Shown one piece after another: positions 24,078-32,891 of a stretch of 64,000 nt of DNA; positions within the stretch are counted from its first letter, which is position 1; each line of letters opens with the position of its first letter. Source of the stretch: Teichococcus aerophilus. GTDB taxonomy: Bacteria > Pseudomonadota > Alphaproteobacteria > Acetobacterales > Acetobacteraceae. The notes under the pieces were generated by a model, which was not told the origin of the DNA, did no database searches, and saw only the letters and a list, made by a program, of their open reading frames with translations. Made by a program: the position numbers and the translations under genes. The stretch covers positions 1 to 64,000 of the forward strand of contig NZ_JACTVA010000027.1 in the NCBI RefSeq assembly GCF_014490485.1, given 5' to 3'.

Positions 24078-25013
24078 ATGACGAAGACCGGCCCGCCGAC
24101 CGTGCTGATCGCCAGCGCCGACCCTACCCAGCGCGCAGCGCTGGCCGGGCTGCTCCCGGAAGGCTTCCACGCCCGGATGGCAGCCGATGCCGAGAGCACC
24201 CTGGCTGCCCTGGCCGAGTCCGACTTCACCCTGGTCCTGCTCGCCACCGCGCTGCCCTCTCTTCATGGGCAACTCCTGCTGCAACAACTGAAGGCGCATC
24301 CACGCGCTGCGGACACGCCGGTCATCCTCGTCGTCGCGGCGGGGGAGGAAGCGGCGGAAGAGGCCGGGCTGTGTCTCGGAGCGCTGGATTCCCTACCCTG
24401 GCCGCTCCGCCCCCCGGTGGCACGCGCCCGGCTGCGGGCGCACCTGCAGGCGGCGTTGCTGACGCGCCAACTGGCCTCCCTCACCACACGGGATGCACTG
24501 ACCGGCCTCGGCAACCGCCGGCATTTCGAGGACGCGTTGGACCGCGCCTGCCGCCTCGCCGCCCGCACGGGCGAGACGATGGGCGTCGCCCTGGTCGATA
24601 TCGACCACTTCAACGCCTACGCGGCCCATCACGGCACCAGCACCGGCGAGGCCGCGCTCCGCCAGATCGCCGCCCTGCTGCAAGGCATCGCCCGCCGGCC
24701 ACAGGACGTCACCTCCCACCACGGCAGCGGCGCCTTCGCCCTGCTGATGCAGCAGACCGGCCACTTCGCCCGCCGGCTGGACCAGGTTCGGCACGATATC
24801 GCCGCCCTGGCCCTGCCCCACGCCCCCACCGCCCCGGCCCCCACCCTGACCGTCAGCGCCGGCGGCGTGGTGGCCCGCATCCCGCGCGACGCCTTCGCCT
24901 CCGCCGCGCCGCTGCTGCTTGGGCACGCGGCGAACCTGCTGCAACGGGCGCGCGATGCCGGGCGTAACAAGGTAGTCACGGAGGCTCTGTTGGTTCGTCC
25001 TGACACGGGCTGA
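24078..25013 (+). CDS. Receiver-GGDEF domain protein, both domains degenerate
   Basis: 311 residues. Residues 8-125 resemble a response-regulator receiver, but the phospho-acceptor Asp is Ala56 (VLLATALP) and the Lys of the active site is missing (LDSLPWPL). Residues 135-305 are a GGDEF domain: LTGLGNRRHF, LVDIDHFNAYAAHHG are kept, but the catalytic motif is GSGAF (216-220) instead of GGDEF, which should abolish diguanylate cyclase activity. The protein may bind c-di-GMP or a partner rather than make it. It is cytoplasmic and lacks membrane segments. The ATG at 24078 gives a receiver-like N-terminus. Confidence 0.8.
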   Translation: MTKTGPPTVLIASADPTQRAALAGLLPEGFHARMAADAESTLAALAESDFTLVLLATALPSLHGQLLLQQLKAHPRAADTPVILVVAAGEEAAEEAGLCLGALDSLPWPLRPPVARARLRAHLQAALLTRQLASLTTRDALTGLGNRRHFEDALDRACRLAARTGETMGVALVDIDHFNAYAAHHGTSTGEAALRQIAALLQGIARRPQDVTSHHGSGAFALLMQQTGHFARRLDQVRHDIAALALPHAPTAPAPTLTVSAGGVVARIPRDAFASAAPLLLGHAANLLQRARDAGRNKVVTEALLVRPDTG

Positions 25014-25021
25014 ATGAGCGA

Positions 25022-25277
25022 AGGAAGGCCGCGGAAAGAATTCCCCGGCCCCTTTTTTCTGCGGGTTTGGCGCAGTGCCTCGGGACTGAGAGCGGACGCT
25101 CTTCGAGAATTTCAACATGGCCAAGAGGCTGAACCGTTAGGCACGGGAGGTCCCTGGACCTCTGCCGCACTCGCCAGCTCTCAGCCCACACTCCCGACGG
25201 CTCGCCCGGCAAAACTTGGAAAAGAATGAAGGGTCAAACCCATAAGTTTGATGGGGAATCCTTCCCCGGCCTTCTCC
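25022..25277. repeat. Rpt-A copy 9
   Basis: Left end 25022-25070 (GGCCGCGGAAAGAATTCCCC, then CCCCTTTTTTCTGCGGGTTT) directly follows the GGDEF-like stop. The right end (25210-25277) carries the extra CAAACCCATAAGTTTG stem also seen at 22783 and has GAATCC for GAATTC. The core GGACTGAGAGCGGACGCT to CACGGGAGGTCCCTGGACCT (near 25141-25160) is in the same orientation as copy 2. Confidence 0.8.
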
Positions 25278-25491
25278 GGCCCTGCATCCGACGCTCTTGG
25301 ACACACGTCTGCTTGAGCCGCCCTCCCCGCATGGAGCGTGCCACACCGTCCGGCTGGCCAGGAGGGCCGCCTGCCTGTACCCAAGCCGCCTCGTTGCGCG
25401 CGGCAGCGCGTGCATCAATGACAGGCCAGGGCCGGGCTGCCGTCTGTGTTGGCGGCGTCCTGGCCGTGACGGACGAAGGCAGGCGGCAGGC

Positions 25492-27642
25492 ATGGCGAAA
25501 CAGGACGGCAGCACCCCCCCTCGCAGGTTTCGCCTGCTGACCATTCCGCGCGTCCTGGCGGTGCTGGGCGGCGGCTTCGCGGCGGTGGTGCTGTTCCTGG
25601 GCTGGTGCCTGTTGCAGGTCCCGGTCGGCGGGGGGCTCGAACCGACGGCGACCCCGGCCACGCTGATCCTGGAGAACCGCGACGGCACCGGCTTCGCCAC
25701 GCGCGGCGTGCTGCGCGGCCAGCCGGTCACGGCCGACGCCCTGCCGCATCCGCTGTCCGAGGCCATCATCGCCATCGAGGACCGCCGCTTCTACAGCCAC
25801 CCCGGCGTCGATGCCCGCGGCATCGTCCGCGCCCTGGCGCGCGCCGTCACCCGCGGCCAGGTGCGGGAAGGCGCCAGCACCATCACCCAGCAGCTGGCCC
25901 GGCTGACCTTCCTGTCTCAGGAGAAAACCCTGACCCGCAAGGTGCAGGAGGCGATGCTGGCCATCTGGATGGAGCGCAGCCTCTCCAAGGAAGAGATCCT
26001 CGCCCGCTACATGAACGCGGCCTATTTCGGTGCCGGCGCCGTGGGTGCTGATGCAGCGGCGCGGCGCTACTTCGGCAAGCCTGCGGGCGAGCTGACGCTG
26101 CCGGAGGCCGCGATGATCGCCGGCCTGCTGCGCGCGCCCTCCGCCCTCTCCCCCATCCGCAACCTGGAGGGGGCGCAGGCCCGCGCCAACGTGGTGCTCT
26201 CCGTGATGCAGGAGACGGGCGCGGCGACGCCGGAACAGGTGGCCGCCGCCCGCGCCGCCCCCGTGGCGCTGCAGGCGCCGCCGGAGCCGATGGTCGGCCG
26301 CGGCTATTTCTCCGACTGGGCAGATGCCGAAGCCAGGCGCCTGGTCGGCCCGCTGCCGCTCGACCTTTCCGTCCGCACCACACTGGACCCCAGCCTGCAG
26401 GACCTGGCGGAACGCGTCGTCGCCAACGTCATCGGAAAGGAAGGGGAGCGCCACCACGCCACCCAGGCCGCACTGCTGGCCCTGGCGCCGGATGGCGCGG
26501 TGCTGGCCGCCGTCGGCGGGGTCGATTACGCCAGCAGTCAGTTCAACCGCGTCACCCAGGCGCGGCGCCAACCCGGCTCGCTGTTCAAGCTGTTCGTCTA
26601 CGCGGCGGCGATGGATGCTGGCTGGCGCCCGGACCAGACGATCCAGGACGCGCCGCTGACCATCGGCAACTGGTCCCCCGGCAATGCCAATGGCCGCTTC
26701 GCCGGCACGGTGACGCTGCGGGAGGCCTTCGCACGCTCCATCAACACCGCTGCCGTGCGGGTGCAGGAAGCCGTGGGGCGGGACAAGGTGGCGGCCATGG
26801 CCAGGCGGCTCGGCGTGACCGCCGACCTGCCATTGAACCCTAGCATGGCCTTGGGCACGACGGAGACGACGCTGGCCGAGATGGTCGGCGCCTTCGGCAG
26901 CGTCGGCTACGGCCACCAGGTGCGGCCGTACCTGGTGCAGGAAGTCCGGGCGCGGGACCGCGCGCTGTACACGCGGCCGGAACGCGCGCCGGCGGCCAGC
27001 GTCTCCCCCGCCGTGCAGCAGGCGATGCTGGACCTGATGCAGGCAGCGGTGCGCGACGGCACCGCCCGCGCCGCGCGGCTGGACCGCCCGGTAGCCGGCA
27101 AGACGGGTACGACGCAGGACAGCCGCGACGCCTGGTTCATCGGCATGACCGCCGATGCCGTCGTCGGCGTCTGGGTCGGCAATGACGACAACAGCCCGAT
27201 GAACAATGTCGGCGGCGGCGGCCTGCCCGCACGCATCTGGCAGGCCTTCATGCAGGAAGCCGATCGCGTGCGCACCGCAGCCGCCCCCAGCGGCGCCCCC
27301 AACGCCGCGCCCGCCCCGGCCGCCAGCCAGACCCTGCGCGGCGTGCCGCGCGTGGTGGATACCGCGACCCTGCTGGTGGATGGCCGCGAGGTGCGTCTGG
27401 CCGGCATCGTCGGCGTCGGCGGGGAATTCGTCGGGCCGATGGCGGAATGGATCGGCAACCGGGAAGCCGTCTGCGAAGCCAACGACGCCGCCACCTGGCG
27501 CTGCAAGGTGGGCGGGCGGGACCTGTCCGAACTGGTGCTGACCAATGGCGGCGGCCGCGCCACCACCGACGCGGCGCCCGACCTGCGGCAGGCGGAAAGC
27601 TCCGCCCGCACGGAACGGCTGGGCATCTGGGCGGGGGGCTGA
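25492..27642 (+). CDS. Class A penicillin-binding protein fused to an SNase-like domain
   Basis: 716 residues, one N-terminal anchor (about 21-43). Glycosyltransferase-51 domain: AIIAIEDRRFYSHPGVD (91-107, catalytic Glu96) and EGASTITQQLAR (126-137). Transpeptidase domain: SLFK (363-366), SIN (416-418) and KTGT (537-540). It polymerises and crosslinks peptidoglycan in the periplasm. After a Pro/Ala linker (595-612), residues 616-716 match a staphylococcal-nuclease fold: RVVDTATLLVDGREVRLAGI, then AESSARTERLGIWAGG. Asp and Glu residues of the nuclease site are replaced (TAT for GDT, GIVGVG for GIDAPE), so it is probably non-catalytic. The ATG at 25492 starts the cytoplasmic tail. Confidence 0.9.
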   Translation: MAKQDGSTPPRRFRLLTIPRVLAVLGGGFAAVVLFLGWCLLQVPVGGGLEPTATPATLILENRDGTGFATRGVLRGQPVTADALPHPLSEAIIAIEDRRFYSHPGVDARGIVRALARAVTRGQVREGASTITQQLARLTFLSQEKTLTRKVQEAMLAIWMERSLSKEEILARYMNAAYFGAGAVGADAAARRYFGKPAGELTLPEAAMIAGLLRAPSALSPIRNLEGAQARANVVLSVMQETGAATPEQVAAARAAPVALQAPPEPMVGRGYFSDWADAEARRLVGPLPLDLSVRTTLDPSLQDLAERVVANVIGKEGERHHATQAALLALAPDGAVLAAVGGVDYASSQFNRVTQARRQPGSLFKLFVYAAAMDAGWRPDQTIQDAPLTIGNWSPGNANGRFAGTVTLREAFARSINTAAVRVQEAVGRDKVAAMARRLGVTADLPLNPSMALGTTETTLAEMVGAFGSVGYGHQVRPYLVQEVRARDRALYTRPERAPAASVSPAVQQAMLDLMQAAVRDGTARAARLDRPVAGKTGTTQDSRDAWFIGMTADAVVGVWVGNDDNSPMNNVGGGGLPARIWQAFMQEADRVRTAAAPSGAPNAAPAPAASQTLRGVPRVVDTATLLVDGREVRLAGIVGVGGEFVGPMAEWIGNREAVCEANDAATWRCKVGGRDLSELVLTNGGGRATTDAAPDLRQAESSARTERLGIWAGG

Positions 27643-27669
27643 GGCGGGGCCTTCGGCTTATGGCGGAGA

Positions 27670-27975
27670 GGAAGGCTGGGGGAAGGAATTCCCCCAGGCT
27701 CCCATCTTCTTTCTGCGCGTTTCTGGTTGTCCCGGTGCCGATGCATGGGGCGAAATAAACGGGCGAGTTCTCGACCATGGCGGGGGCCGGAAACGCCGGT
27801 TTTCAGGCGCTTTCGGGCCGATAGCCACGGGCTTGGCCCAGGATACAACCGTGAGGCAGGCCAGATGCCTTCGGCATAGCCGCTGACTTCGCAGCGGACC
27901 CAGCCCCACACAGCGCACGCGGCAAAATGGAAAAGAAGGAAGGGGCCCGGGGAACTCCTTCCCCGGGCCCCTTCC
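27670..27975. repeat. Rpt-A copy 10
   Basis: Left end 27670-27722 (GGCTGGGGGAAGGAATTCCC with CCATCTTCTTTCTGCGCGTT). The right end (27922-27975) has GAACTC for GAATTC but keeps the CCGGGG/CCCCGG stem. The core is diverged. It follows the penicillin-binding protein gene. Confidence 0.75.
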
Positions 27976-28071
27976 TGCTTGGCCCGGCACGATGGAAACA
28001 GGGATCGAACAGGCCAAGCAGCATAACCCCACCATCTTCATGGCAGCAGTCGCCCGGCCGTTGGTCAGGAC

Positions 28072-28103
28072 AGGAAAAAGGCCGGGGATCGGTCCCCGGC
28101 CTG
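28072..28103 (-). terminator. Rho-independent terminator of the Met/Pro-rich exported protein
   Basis: On the minus strand GGCCGGGGA pairs with TCCCCGGCC around CCGA, followed directly by TTTTTCC. It starts about 15 bases beyond the stop of the gene ending at 28118. This is the clearest classical terminator in the window and is not an Rpt-A end. Confidence 0.8.
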
Positions 28104-28117
28104 CTCCACGGCTGACT

Positions 28118-28594
28118 TTACTGCTGGACGACGCGGCGGGTGCCGTCCGGCAGGTATTCCAGCACCAGGCCACCGCCGCCATAGGCGCCGTCACCCACGG
28201 CCTGGCGCGGCAGTTCCAGGTTGCTGAAGGGCTGCGCCGGAGTCGGCACCACCGGGCGGCCATCGGCAGTGTAGGACCCACCCATCGGGCGGGCGCCCAT
28301 GGGTGCGGCCCCCATGGGGGCACGGGCCATCGGCGGCGCGCCCATCGGCGTCCCGGCCATAGGTGGCGCGCCCATCGGGGCGCCGGCCATCGGGGGCGCA
28401 CCCATCGGGACCGGCGGCGGCGCGGCATAGGTGCCCATCGGGGCCTGCATCGGCGTGGGCGGCGGCGGGGCGGACTGGTAGGCCGGCGGGGCCTGGGTAC
28501 CGTAGGCCGGCATCTGCGCCTGGGCGGAATGGATGCCGAAGGTGGCCGTTGCCGTCACCGCGGCGGCGGCCAGGGCCAAGGAAATACGGGCCAT
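28118..28594 (-). CDS. Exported Pro/Met/Gly-rich repeat protein
   Basis: 158 residues. A signal peptide (MARISLALAAAAVTATATFG, cleaved near SAQAQ) is followed by low-complexity sequence with imperfect copies of PMGAPPMAG between about residues 50 and 105. The last 40 residues are more ordered (LELPRQAVGDGAYGGGGLVL, then a tail ending RRVVQQ). AGAAGGAGCC before the ATG at 28594 is a strong ribosome-binding site, while upstream in-frame starts have none. No family is recognised; the repeats could be structural or metal-binding through Met, but that is speculation. Expected periplasmic or surface location. Confidence 0.72.
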   Translation of the reverse strand: MARISLALAAAAVTATATFGIHSAQAQMPAYGTQAPPAYQSAPPPPTPMQAPMGTYAAPPPVPMGAPPMAGAPMGAPPMAGTPMGAPPMARAPMGAAPMGARPMGGSYTADGRPVVPTPAQPFSNLELPRQAVGDGAYGGGGLVLEYLPDGTRRVVQQ

Positions 28595-28785
28595 TGCGCT
28601 GGCTCCTTCTCTGTTGCTGCGGCCTTCCAGCGCCACGCACCAGCTGGGGCGTGGGCGGAAGCCGACAGGTTGCCAACGCCGTCCCCCCGCCCGGGTTGCC
28701 TGCATCGCCAAACGTAAGGCAAACGGCCCCTCCCGGTTCGCGGCTGGGGCTGGTACCCTTGGCTTGGTAGAGAGGGAGAACAGCG

Positions 28786-29127
28786 ATGGGACGTGGTCGT
28801 CCGAAACGCGCCATGGAGCGTCGCCGCGCGGGCATTCCGCCGGCCATGGATCCGGGCGCCGAGATCTCCCGCCTGCGGCGGGAGCTGGAGGAAGCGCGGG
28901 CGCTGCTGAAACAGGTGGAACTGGGCGGCAGCGATGCCGGCCAGCTGGTGCTGGCCAAGCGCATGGCCTCGCTGGAGGAAGACCGCCAGGTGGCGCGCGG
29001 CCACGCCGTCGAGGCCTCGCTCGCGCGTTCCAAAGCCGAGGCGGAGCTGAAGGCGCTGCGGCAGTCCATCAAGCAGGCGCCCGGCCTGCGCGGCTGGCTG
29101 CTGCGGAAGGCCAGCAAGGGGCTCTAG
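28786..29127 (+). CDS. Small basic coiled-coil protein, function unknown
   Basis: 113 residues. A very basic N-terminus (MGRGRPKRAMERRRAG) leads into a long predicted coiled coil from about residue 25 to 95 (ISRLRRELEEARALLKQVEL, ASLEEDRQVA) and a basic tail (GWLLRKASKGL). AGAGGGAGAACAGCG precedes the ATG. No signal peptide or membrane segment. DNA- or RNA-binding is possible from charge alone. It is divergent from the exported Pro/Met-rich gene and followed by Rpt-A copy 11. Confidence 0.65.
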   Translation: MGRGRPKRAMERRRAGIPPAMDPGAEISRLRRELEEARALLKQVELGGSDAGQLVLAKRMASLEEDRQVARGHAVEASLARSKAEAELKALRQSIKQAPGLRGWLLRKASKGL

Positions 29128-29149
29128 GCGCCCGGGGCTGTCGGGGAAG

Positions 29150-29392
29150 TAAAGGCCGGGGAAGGAATTCCCCGGACCCCATCTTTTTCCGGGAGACTTT
29201 CAGATGGGGTTGTCGGAGCGTTAGCCTTCTTAATCTCGGCCGGTGTCGCGCCGAAGGTCCATGACATCCGGCTGCTGCGGGTTCCGCTCACCTCGGCCTT
29301 CATCCAGGCGCTACCCGCCGTCCCAAAGCCTAACGTCAAACTCGTAGAAAGAAGATGCGGTCTCAGGGGAATTCATTCCCCTGACCTTTTCT
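29150..29392. repeat. Rpt-A copy 11
   Basis: Left end 29150-29200 (GGCCGGGGAAGGAATTCCCC, CCATCTTTTTCC). Right end 29335-29392, whose stem is AGGGGAATTCATTCCCCT as in the left end of copy 6. The core holds TGACATCCGGCTGCTGCGGG, a worn version of the shared dyad region. Confidence 0.8.
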
Positions 29393-29466
29393 ATAGAGAC
29401 CGAATGTCGATGAGGCTGGGGGACCCCCTCCGCCTCAACCGACCGTCCAAGCCAAGGCGCGGCCGC

Positions 29467-29595
29467 TTACGAAGGCCGGGCGCCCTGGGTGGTGTAGGCG
29501 TCCCTCGCGCTTTGCTGGACGGTGGTGTCCAGCACCGCGGCGGCAGCGACGGCCAGGACAATGGCGGCCAGCACGCCGCTCACAAATGCTTTCAT
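29467..29595 (-). CDS. 42-residue single-pass membrane or exported protein
   Basis: MKAFVSGVLAAIVLAVAAAA is one hydrophobic helix, followed by VLDTTVQQSARDAYTTQGA and a short tail. The ATG at 29595 has AGGAT about 8 bases upstream. Small proteins of this layout (MKAF-hydrophobic-VLDxxVQxS) are, from memory, widespread in alphaproteobacteria without known function. It lies just downstream of mobA on the same strand, and may share its transcript. Confidence 0.6.
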   Translation of the reverse strand: MKAFVSGVLAAIVLAVAAAAVLDTTVQQSARDAYTTQGARPS

Positions 29596-29625
29596 CGCGA
29601 AGATCCTCAGGCAGGTTGTTGGAGG

Positions 29626-30279
29626 CTATGGGGCCGGGGCATGGCTCTGCAAGAGCGCTTCCGCCTCGGCCAGTTCCCCAGGCGTGTTGGCGTTGAAGAA
29701 GGGGTCGAATGGCAAATCCGGCCATTCGGCGCTGGCACAGCCGAAGCGGGCGGTCCAGCGGTCGATCTTGCGTTCGCCGCTTTCCAGCGCGTCGCGCAGC
29801 TCGTGCCGCAATGCCACCGGCCACAGCGCCACCGGCGGGTGGGACCAGCCGCCGGAGCGGGCGCAGGCCATCGTCACCCCCGCCGCCCGCCGTGCCGCAT
29901 GCAACCGCGCCACCAGGTCGGCCGGAATGAACGGCGAATCGCCGGGCACGGAGACGATCCATTCCGGCGCAGGCCCTGCCGAATGCGCCGCCTCCGCCGC
30001 CCGGTCCAGCCCCGCCAGGATGCCGGCCAGCGGGCCGGGGTAATCCGGCAGGCCGTCGGCAATGACGGGCAGGCCGAAGGCCGCGAAGCGGGCCGCGTCG
30101 CCATTGGCATTCAGCAGCAGGGACGAGACCTGTGGGCGCAGCCGCTCCACCACATGCGCCAGCAGCGGCCGGCCAGCCAGCAGGCGCAACGGCTTGTCGC
30201 CACCGCCCATCCGCCGTGCCAGCCCCCCGGCCAGCACCACGCCCCAGGTGGTGGGGAAGGCGCTGTCAGCCTCAGGCAT
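29626..30279 (-). CDS. mobA: Molybdenum cofactor guanylyltransferase MobA
   Basis: 217 residues; transfers GMP from GTP to molybdopterin to make the guanine dinucleotide form of the cofactor. [27 protein letters not shown] is the nucleotide-binding signature (LAGGxxxRMGxxxK), [15 protein letters not shown] carries the metal-binding Asp, and [17 protein letters not shown] is the conserved C-terminal NxNTPxD-like motif, here NANTPGEL. The start overlaps fdhD by 8 bp, so the two are co-transcribed. No molybdoenzyme structural gene is in the window. Confidence 0.9.
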   Translation of the reverse strand: MPEADSAFPTTWGVVLAGGLARRMGGGDKPLRLLAGRPLLAHVVERLRPQVSSLLLNANGDAARFAAFGLPVIADGLPDYPGPLAGILAGLDRAAEAAHSAGPAPEWIVSVPGDSPFIPADLVARLHAARRAAGVTMACARSGGWSHPPVALWPVALRHELRDALESGERKIDRWTARFGCASAEWPDLPFDPFFNANTPGELAEAEALLQSHAPAP

Positions 30280-31201
30280 CGGGGGCCTCCGTCGCCTCGC
30301 GCGAGTTCTTGCGCCAGTGCCGGGCGCTCTCCTCCTCGACGTAATTCAGGTCGGCGTCGAAGACGATGCGGTGCTCCCCCGCCAGCGCGGTGAAGCGGCG
30401 GCCCTTGCAGCGGCCGATCAGCGTCAGCCCCACTTCCCGCGCCAGTTCCACCCCCCAGGCGGTGAAGCCGGAGCGCGAGACCAGGATGGGGATGCCCATC
30501 CGCACCGTCTTGATGACCATCTCCGACGTCAGGCGGCCGGTGGTGTAGAAGATCTTGTCGCCGCCCGTCACGCCTTCCCGGAACATCCAGCCGGCGATCT
30601 TGTCCACCGCGTTATGGCGGCCGACGTCTTCCATATAGACCACCGGCTGGTCCTCCTGGCACAGCGCGCAGCCATGGATGGCGCCGGCTTCCAGGTACAG
30701 CGTCGGCAGCGTGTTGATCCGGTGCAGCAGGCGGTACAGCCAGGATGTGCGCAGCTCGGCCGCCTCCGGCAGCCGGACCTGAGAGAAATTCTCCATCAGG
30801 TCGCCGAAGGCGGTGCCCTGGGCGCAGCCGCTGGTCAGCGTCTTCTTCTTCAGCTTCTGCTCGAAATCCGTCCGCCGCGCCGTCCGCACCACAACCACGC
30901 CAAGGTCCTCGTCGTGGTCGATGGCCGTCACCTCATCATCCATCCGCAGCATGTTCTGGTTGAGCAGGTAGCCCAGCGCCAGGTCTTCCGGCCGGTCGGC
31001 GATCGTCATCATCGTCACGATCTCCTGCCCGTTCAGGTACAGCGTCAGCGGCCGTTCCACCGTCACGCTGGCCTCGATGGCCGCGCCGGTCTGGTCGATG
31101 CCGGAGACGCGGCGCGTCAGCCGTGGGTCGGAGGGATCGGGGCGGACGCGGAGGGCGGGGAGGTCATCGGGCATGGCTGCCCCAGCAGATGCGCTGCCCA
31201 A
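30272..31201 (-). CDS. fdhD: FdhD, formate dehydrogenase sulfurtransferase/accessory protein
   Basis: About 309 residues; FdhD passes sulfur to the molybdenum cofactor of formate dehydrogenases. Conserved text includes [49 protein letters not shown] and [15 protein letters not shown]. The flexible cysteine loop has a single Cys126 (GCAQG) instead of the CxxC of the E. coli protein; another pair, Cys178 and Cys181 (GCALCQ), is present further on. An alternative ATG at residue 10 (31174) is as likely as the first. It is the first gene of the fdhD-mobA unit, divergent from the RNA methyltransferase. Confidence 0.9.
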   Translation of the reverse strand: MGSASAGAAMPDDLPALRVRPDPSDPRLTRRVSGIDQTGAAIEASVTVERPLTLYLNGQEIVTMMTIADRPEDLALGYLLNQNMLRMDDEVTAIDHDEDLGVVVVRTARRTDFEQKLKKKTLTSGCAQGTAFGDLMENFSQVRLPEAAELRTSWLYRLLHRINTLPTLYLEAGAIHGCALCQEDQPVVYMEDVGRHNAVDKIAGWMFREGVTGGDKIFYTTGRLTSEMVIKTVRMGIPILVSRSGFTAWGVELAREVGLTLIGRCKGRRFTALAGEHRIVFDADLNYVEEESARHWRKNSREATEAPDA

Positions 31202-31263
31202 CGCCCCGGCTCAAGGGCCGAAAGCGCTTGGCGAAACCGGCGCGGGGCGGCACAGACGGGCGC

Positions 31264-32082
31264 ATGAGCCTGCCCCCCCGCCCCCACGCCCCTGCCGAGA
31301 CCGCTCCCCCGGCCAAGTTCATCCCCGGCCCCGTCCGTCCCCGCGCCCCGGAACCGGACCGGATCTGCGGCGCTATCGCCGTCGCCGCCGTGTTCGCCCA
31401 CCGGCCGGAAGCGGTGCTGCGGCTGTTCTACCTGCCGACGCGGCGGCAGGAAGCCGGGCGCTTCTGCGCCATCCTGGCACGCGAGAAGAAGCCCTACCGC
31501 GAAGTGCCGGCCGAGGAGCTGGCCCGCATCGCCGGCACCGCCCACCATGGCGGCATCGTCGCCATCGCCGCGCCGCGCCTGGTGCCGGCCGTGACGGCGC
31601 TGGACCAGCTTCCGGCCGGGCTGCTGCCGGTGCTGGATGGCGTCGGAAACCCGCACAACCTCGGCGCCGTGGCCCGCTCGGCCGCCTTCTTCGGCTCCCG
31701 CGCCCTGCTGCTCTCAGGCGATCCGCGCCAGGCCAGCCTGTCCGACTCGGCCTGGCGCACCAGTGAGGGCGGCCTGGAAGCCCTGTCCGTCTTCCGCACC
31801 AGCAACCTGCCGATGGCCCTGGACGCGCTCGCCCCGCGCTTCCTGACCATCGCCGCCGTGGCGCGGGGCGGGGAGACGCCGGATGCCATCCTGGCAAGCC
31901 TGGGCGAGGAGACGCGCGATATCGCCCTGGTGCTGGGTAACGAGGAACAGGGCCTGGCCGAACCCACCATCGCCGCCTGCGCCCGGCAGGTGACGCTGCC
32001 CGGCTCCGGCCTGGTGGAGAGCCTGAACGTCTCGGTGGCGGCGGCGGTGCTCATGCACGCGCTGGGGCGGAAGCGCGGGTAG
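31264..32082 (+). CDS. TrmH/RlmB-type (SpoU) RNA 2'-O-methyltransferase
   Basis: 272 residues. An N-terminal substrate-binding domain (ICGAIAVAAVFAHRPEAVLR, HHGGIVAIAAP) precedes the SPOUT domain with PVLDGVGNPHNLGAVARSA, IALVLGNEEQGLAEPT and LPGSGLVESLNVSVAAAVLMHAL. It uses SAM to methylate ribose in rRNA or tRNA; RlmB and TrmH cannot be told apart here. The ATG at 31264 is chosen because earlier in-frame codons give Gly/Arg-rich text. Its end is followed by Rpt-A copy 12. Confidence 0.87.
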   Translation: MSLPPRPHAPAETAPPAKFIPGPVRPRAPEPDRICGAIAVAAVFAHRPEAVLRLFYLPTRRQEAGRFCAILAREKKPYREVPAEELARIAGTAHHGGIVAIAAPRLVPAVTALDQLPAGLLPVLDGVGNPHNLGAVARSAAFFGSRALLLSGDPRQASLSDSAWRTSEGGLEALSVFRTSNLPMALDALAPRFLTIAAVARGGETPDAILASLGEETRDIALVLGNEEQGLAEPTIAACARQVTLPGSGLVESLNVSVAAAVLMHALGRKRG

Positions 32083-32116
32083 GCGCTTTCCGCTGGCGGA
32101 GGTCTCGGGAGAATAG

Positions 32117-32338
32117 GGAAGGCCGGGGAAGGAATTCCCCGGGCCCCTTCTTTTCTTTTCGAGTTTGGCCGGGTGCTGATCAGGGCCCGGTCCGGCCCTG
32201 TGGCTTCGGAGCCCGCGGGTTCAGCCCGCATGGCGCATTCTTAATCCCCTTGAGAGGCACCCCTCCCTTCGAAGGGCCAACGCCAAACTCGCAGAAAAAA
32301 GAAGGGGGTCCTGGGGAATTCATTCCCCCGGCCGTCCT
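32117..32338. repeat. Rpt-A copy 12
   Basis: Left end 32117-32167 (GGCCGGGGAAGGAATTCCCC, CCCCTTCTTTTCTTTTCGAG) and right end 32284-32338 (GGGGAATTCATTCCCCCGG). The core keeps GCGGGTTCAGCCCGCATGGC but has lost part of the CTAG dyad, giving a shorter unit of 222 bp. Confidence 0.82.
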
Positions 32339-32438
32339 CTTCCCCGGCCCGCAGCCACGGGAAGGTGACGGACCCCGTACTTGCCCGGAAGCGTGGGCGG
32401 CGCCTGCAATGCGCGGCCATCCAGATCCCGAGTGTGCC

Positions 32439-32891
32439 ATGACAACCCGCTTCCCCATGCTCCTGTTGCTGCCCTTGCTCCTGGCCGCCGTGCCTGCCGA
32501 GGCCAAGAGCCCGGCGGGCGCCAGCCGGGCCGAGCCGCAGTCCCGCGCGCTGGCCGCCTGCCTGGCGGAGGGCAGTTCCAGCCTCGATTCCGCCCATTGC
32601 TATGGCGAGGAACTGCAGCGGCTGCAGACCGAGCGGGATGGCCTGCTGCGCGAGATCCGCGCCAAGCTGGCCAGCCCCGGGGCCGATGGCACCAACCATG
32701 ACAGCGCCGCCGGCTGGCTGGAGGAGGCTCAGAAATCCTGGGAGAGCTACGCGGCCTCGGATTGCCGCCTGCTGGAGGATGTCTTCGGCGCCGGCTCGGC
32801 GGCCGGCCTGGCGAGCGCCGATTGCGAGATCCGGCACAGCGCCGCCCGGAACCAGGAGCTGTCCCGGCTGCTGCGGGATTTCCTGAACTGA
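32439..32891 (+). CDS. LprI-like (DUF1311) secreted protein
   Basis: 150 residues. A signal peptide (MTTRFPMLLLLPLLLAAVPAEA) leads to a helical domain with QSRALAACLAEG, SAHCYGEELQRLQTERDGLL and AQKSWESYAASDCRLLEDVF, the spaced cysteines and W-x-x-Y-x-x-x-D/A-C pattern of the LprI lysozyme-inhibitor-like family. Expected periplasmic. Function within the family is known for few members, so lysozyme inhibition here is only a possibility. It stands alone between Rpt-A copy 12 and the TctC-like gene. Confidence 0.72.
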   Translation: MTTRFPMLLLLPLLLAAVPAEAKSPAGASRAEPQSRALAACLAEGSSSLDSAHCYGEELQRLQTERDGLLREIRAKLASPGADGTNHDSAAGWLEEAQKSWESYAASDCRLLEDVFGAGSAAGLASADCEIRHSAARNQELSRLLRDFLN

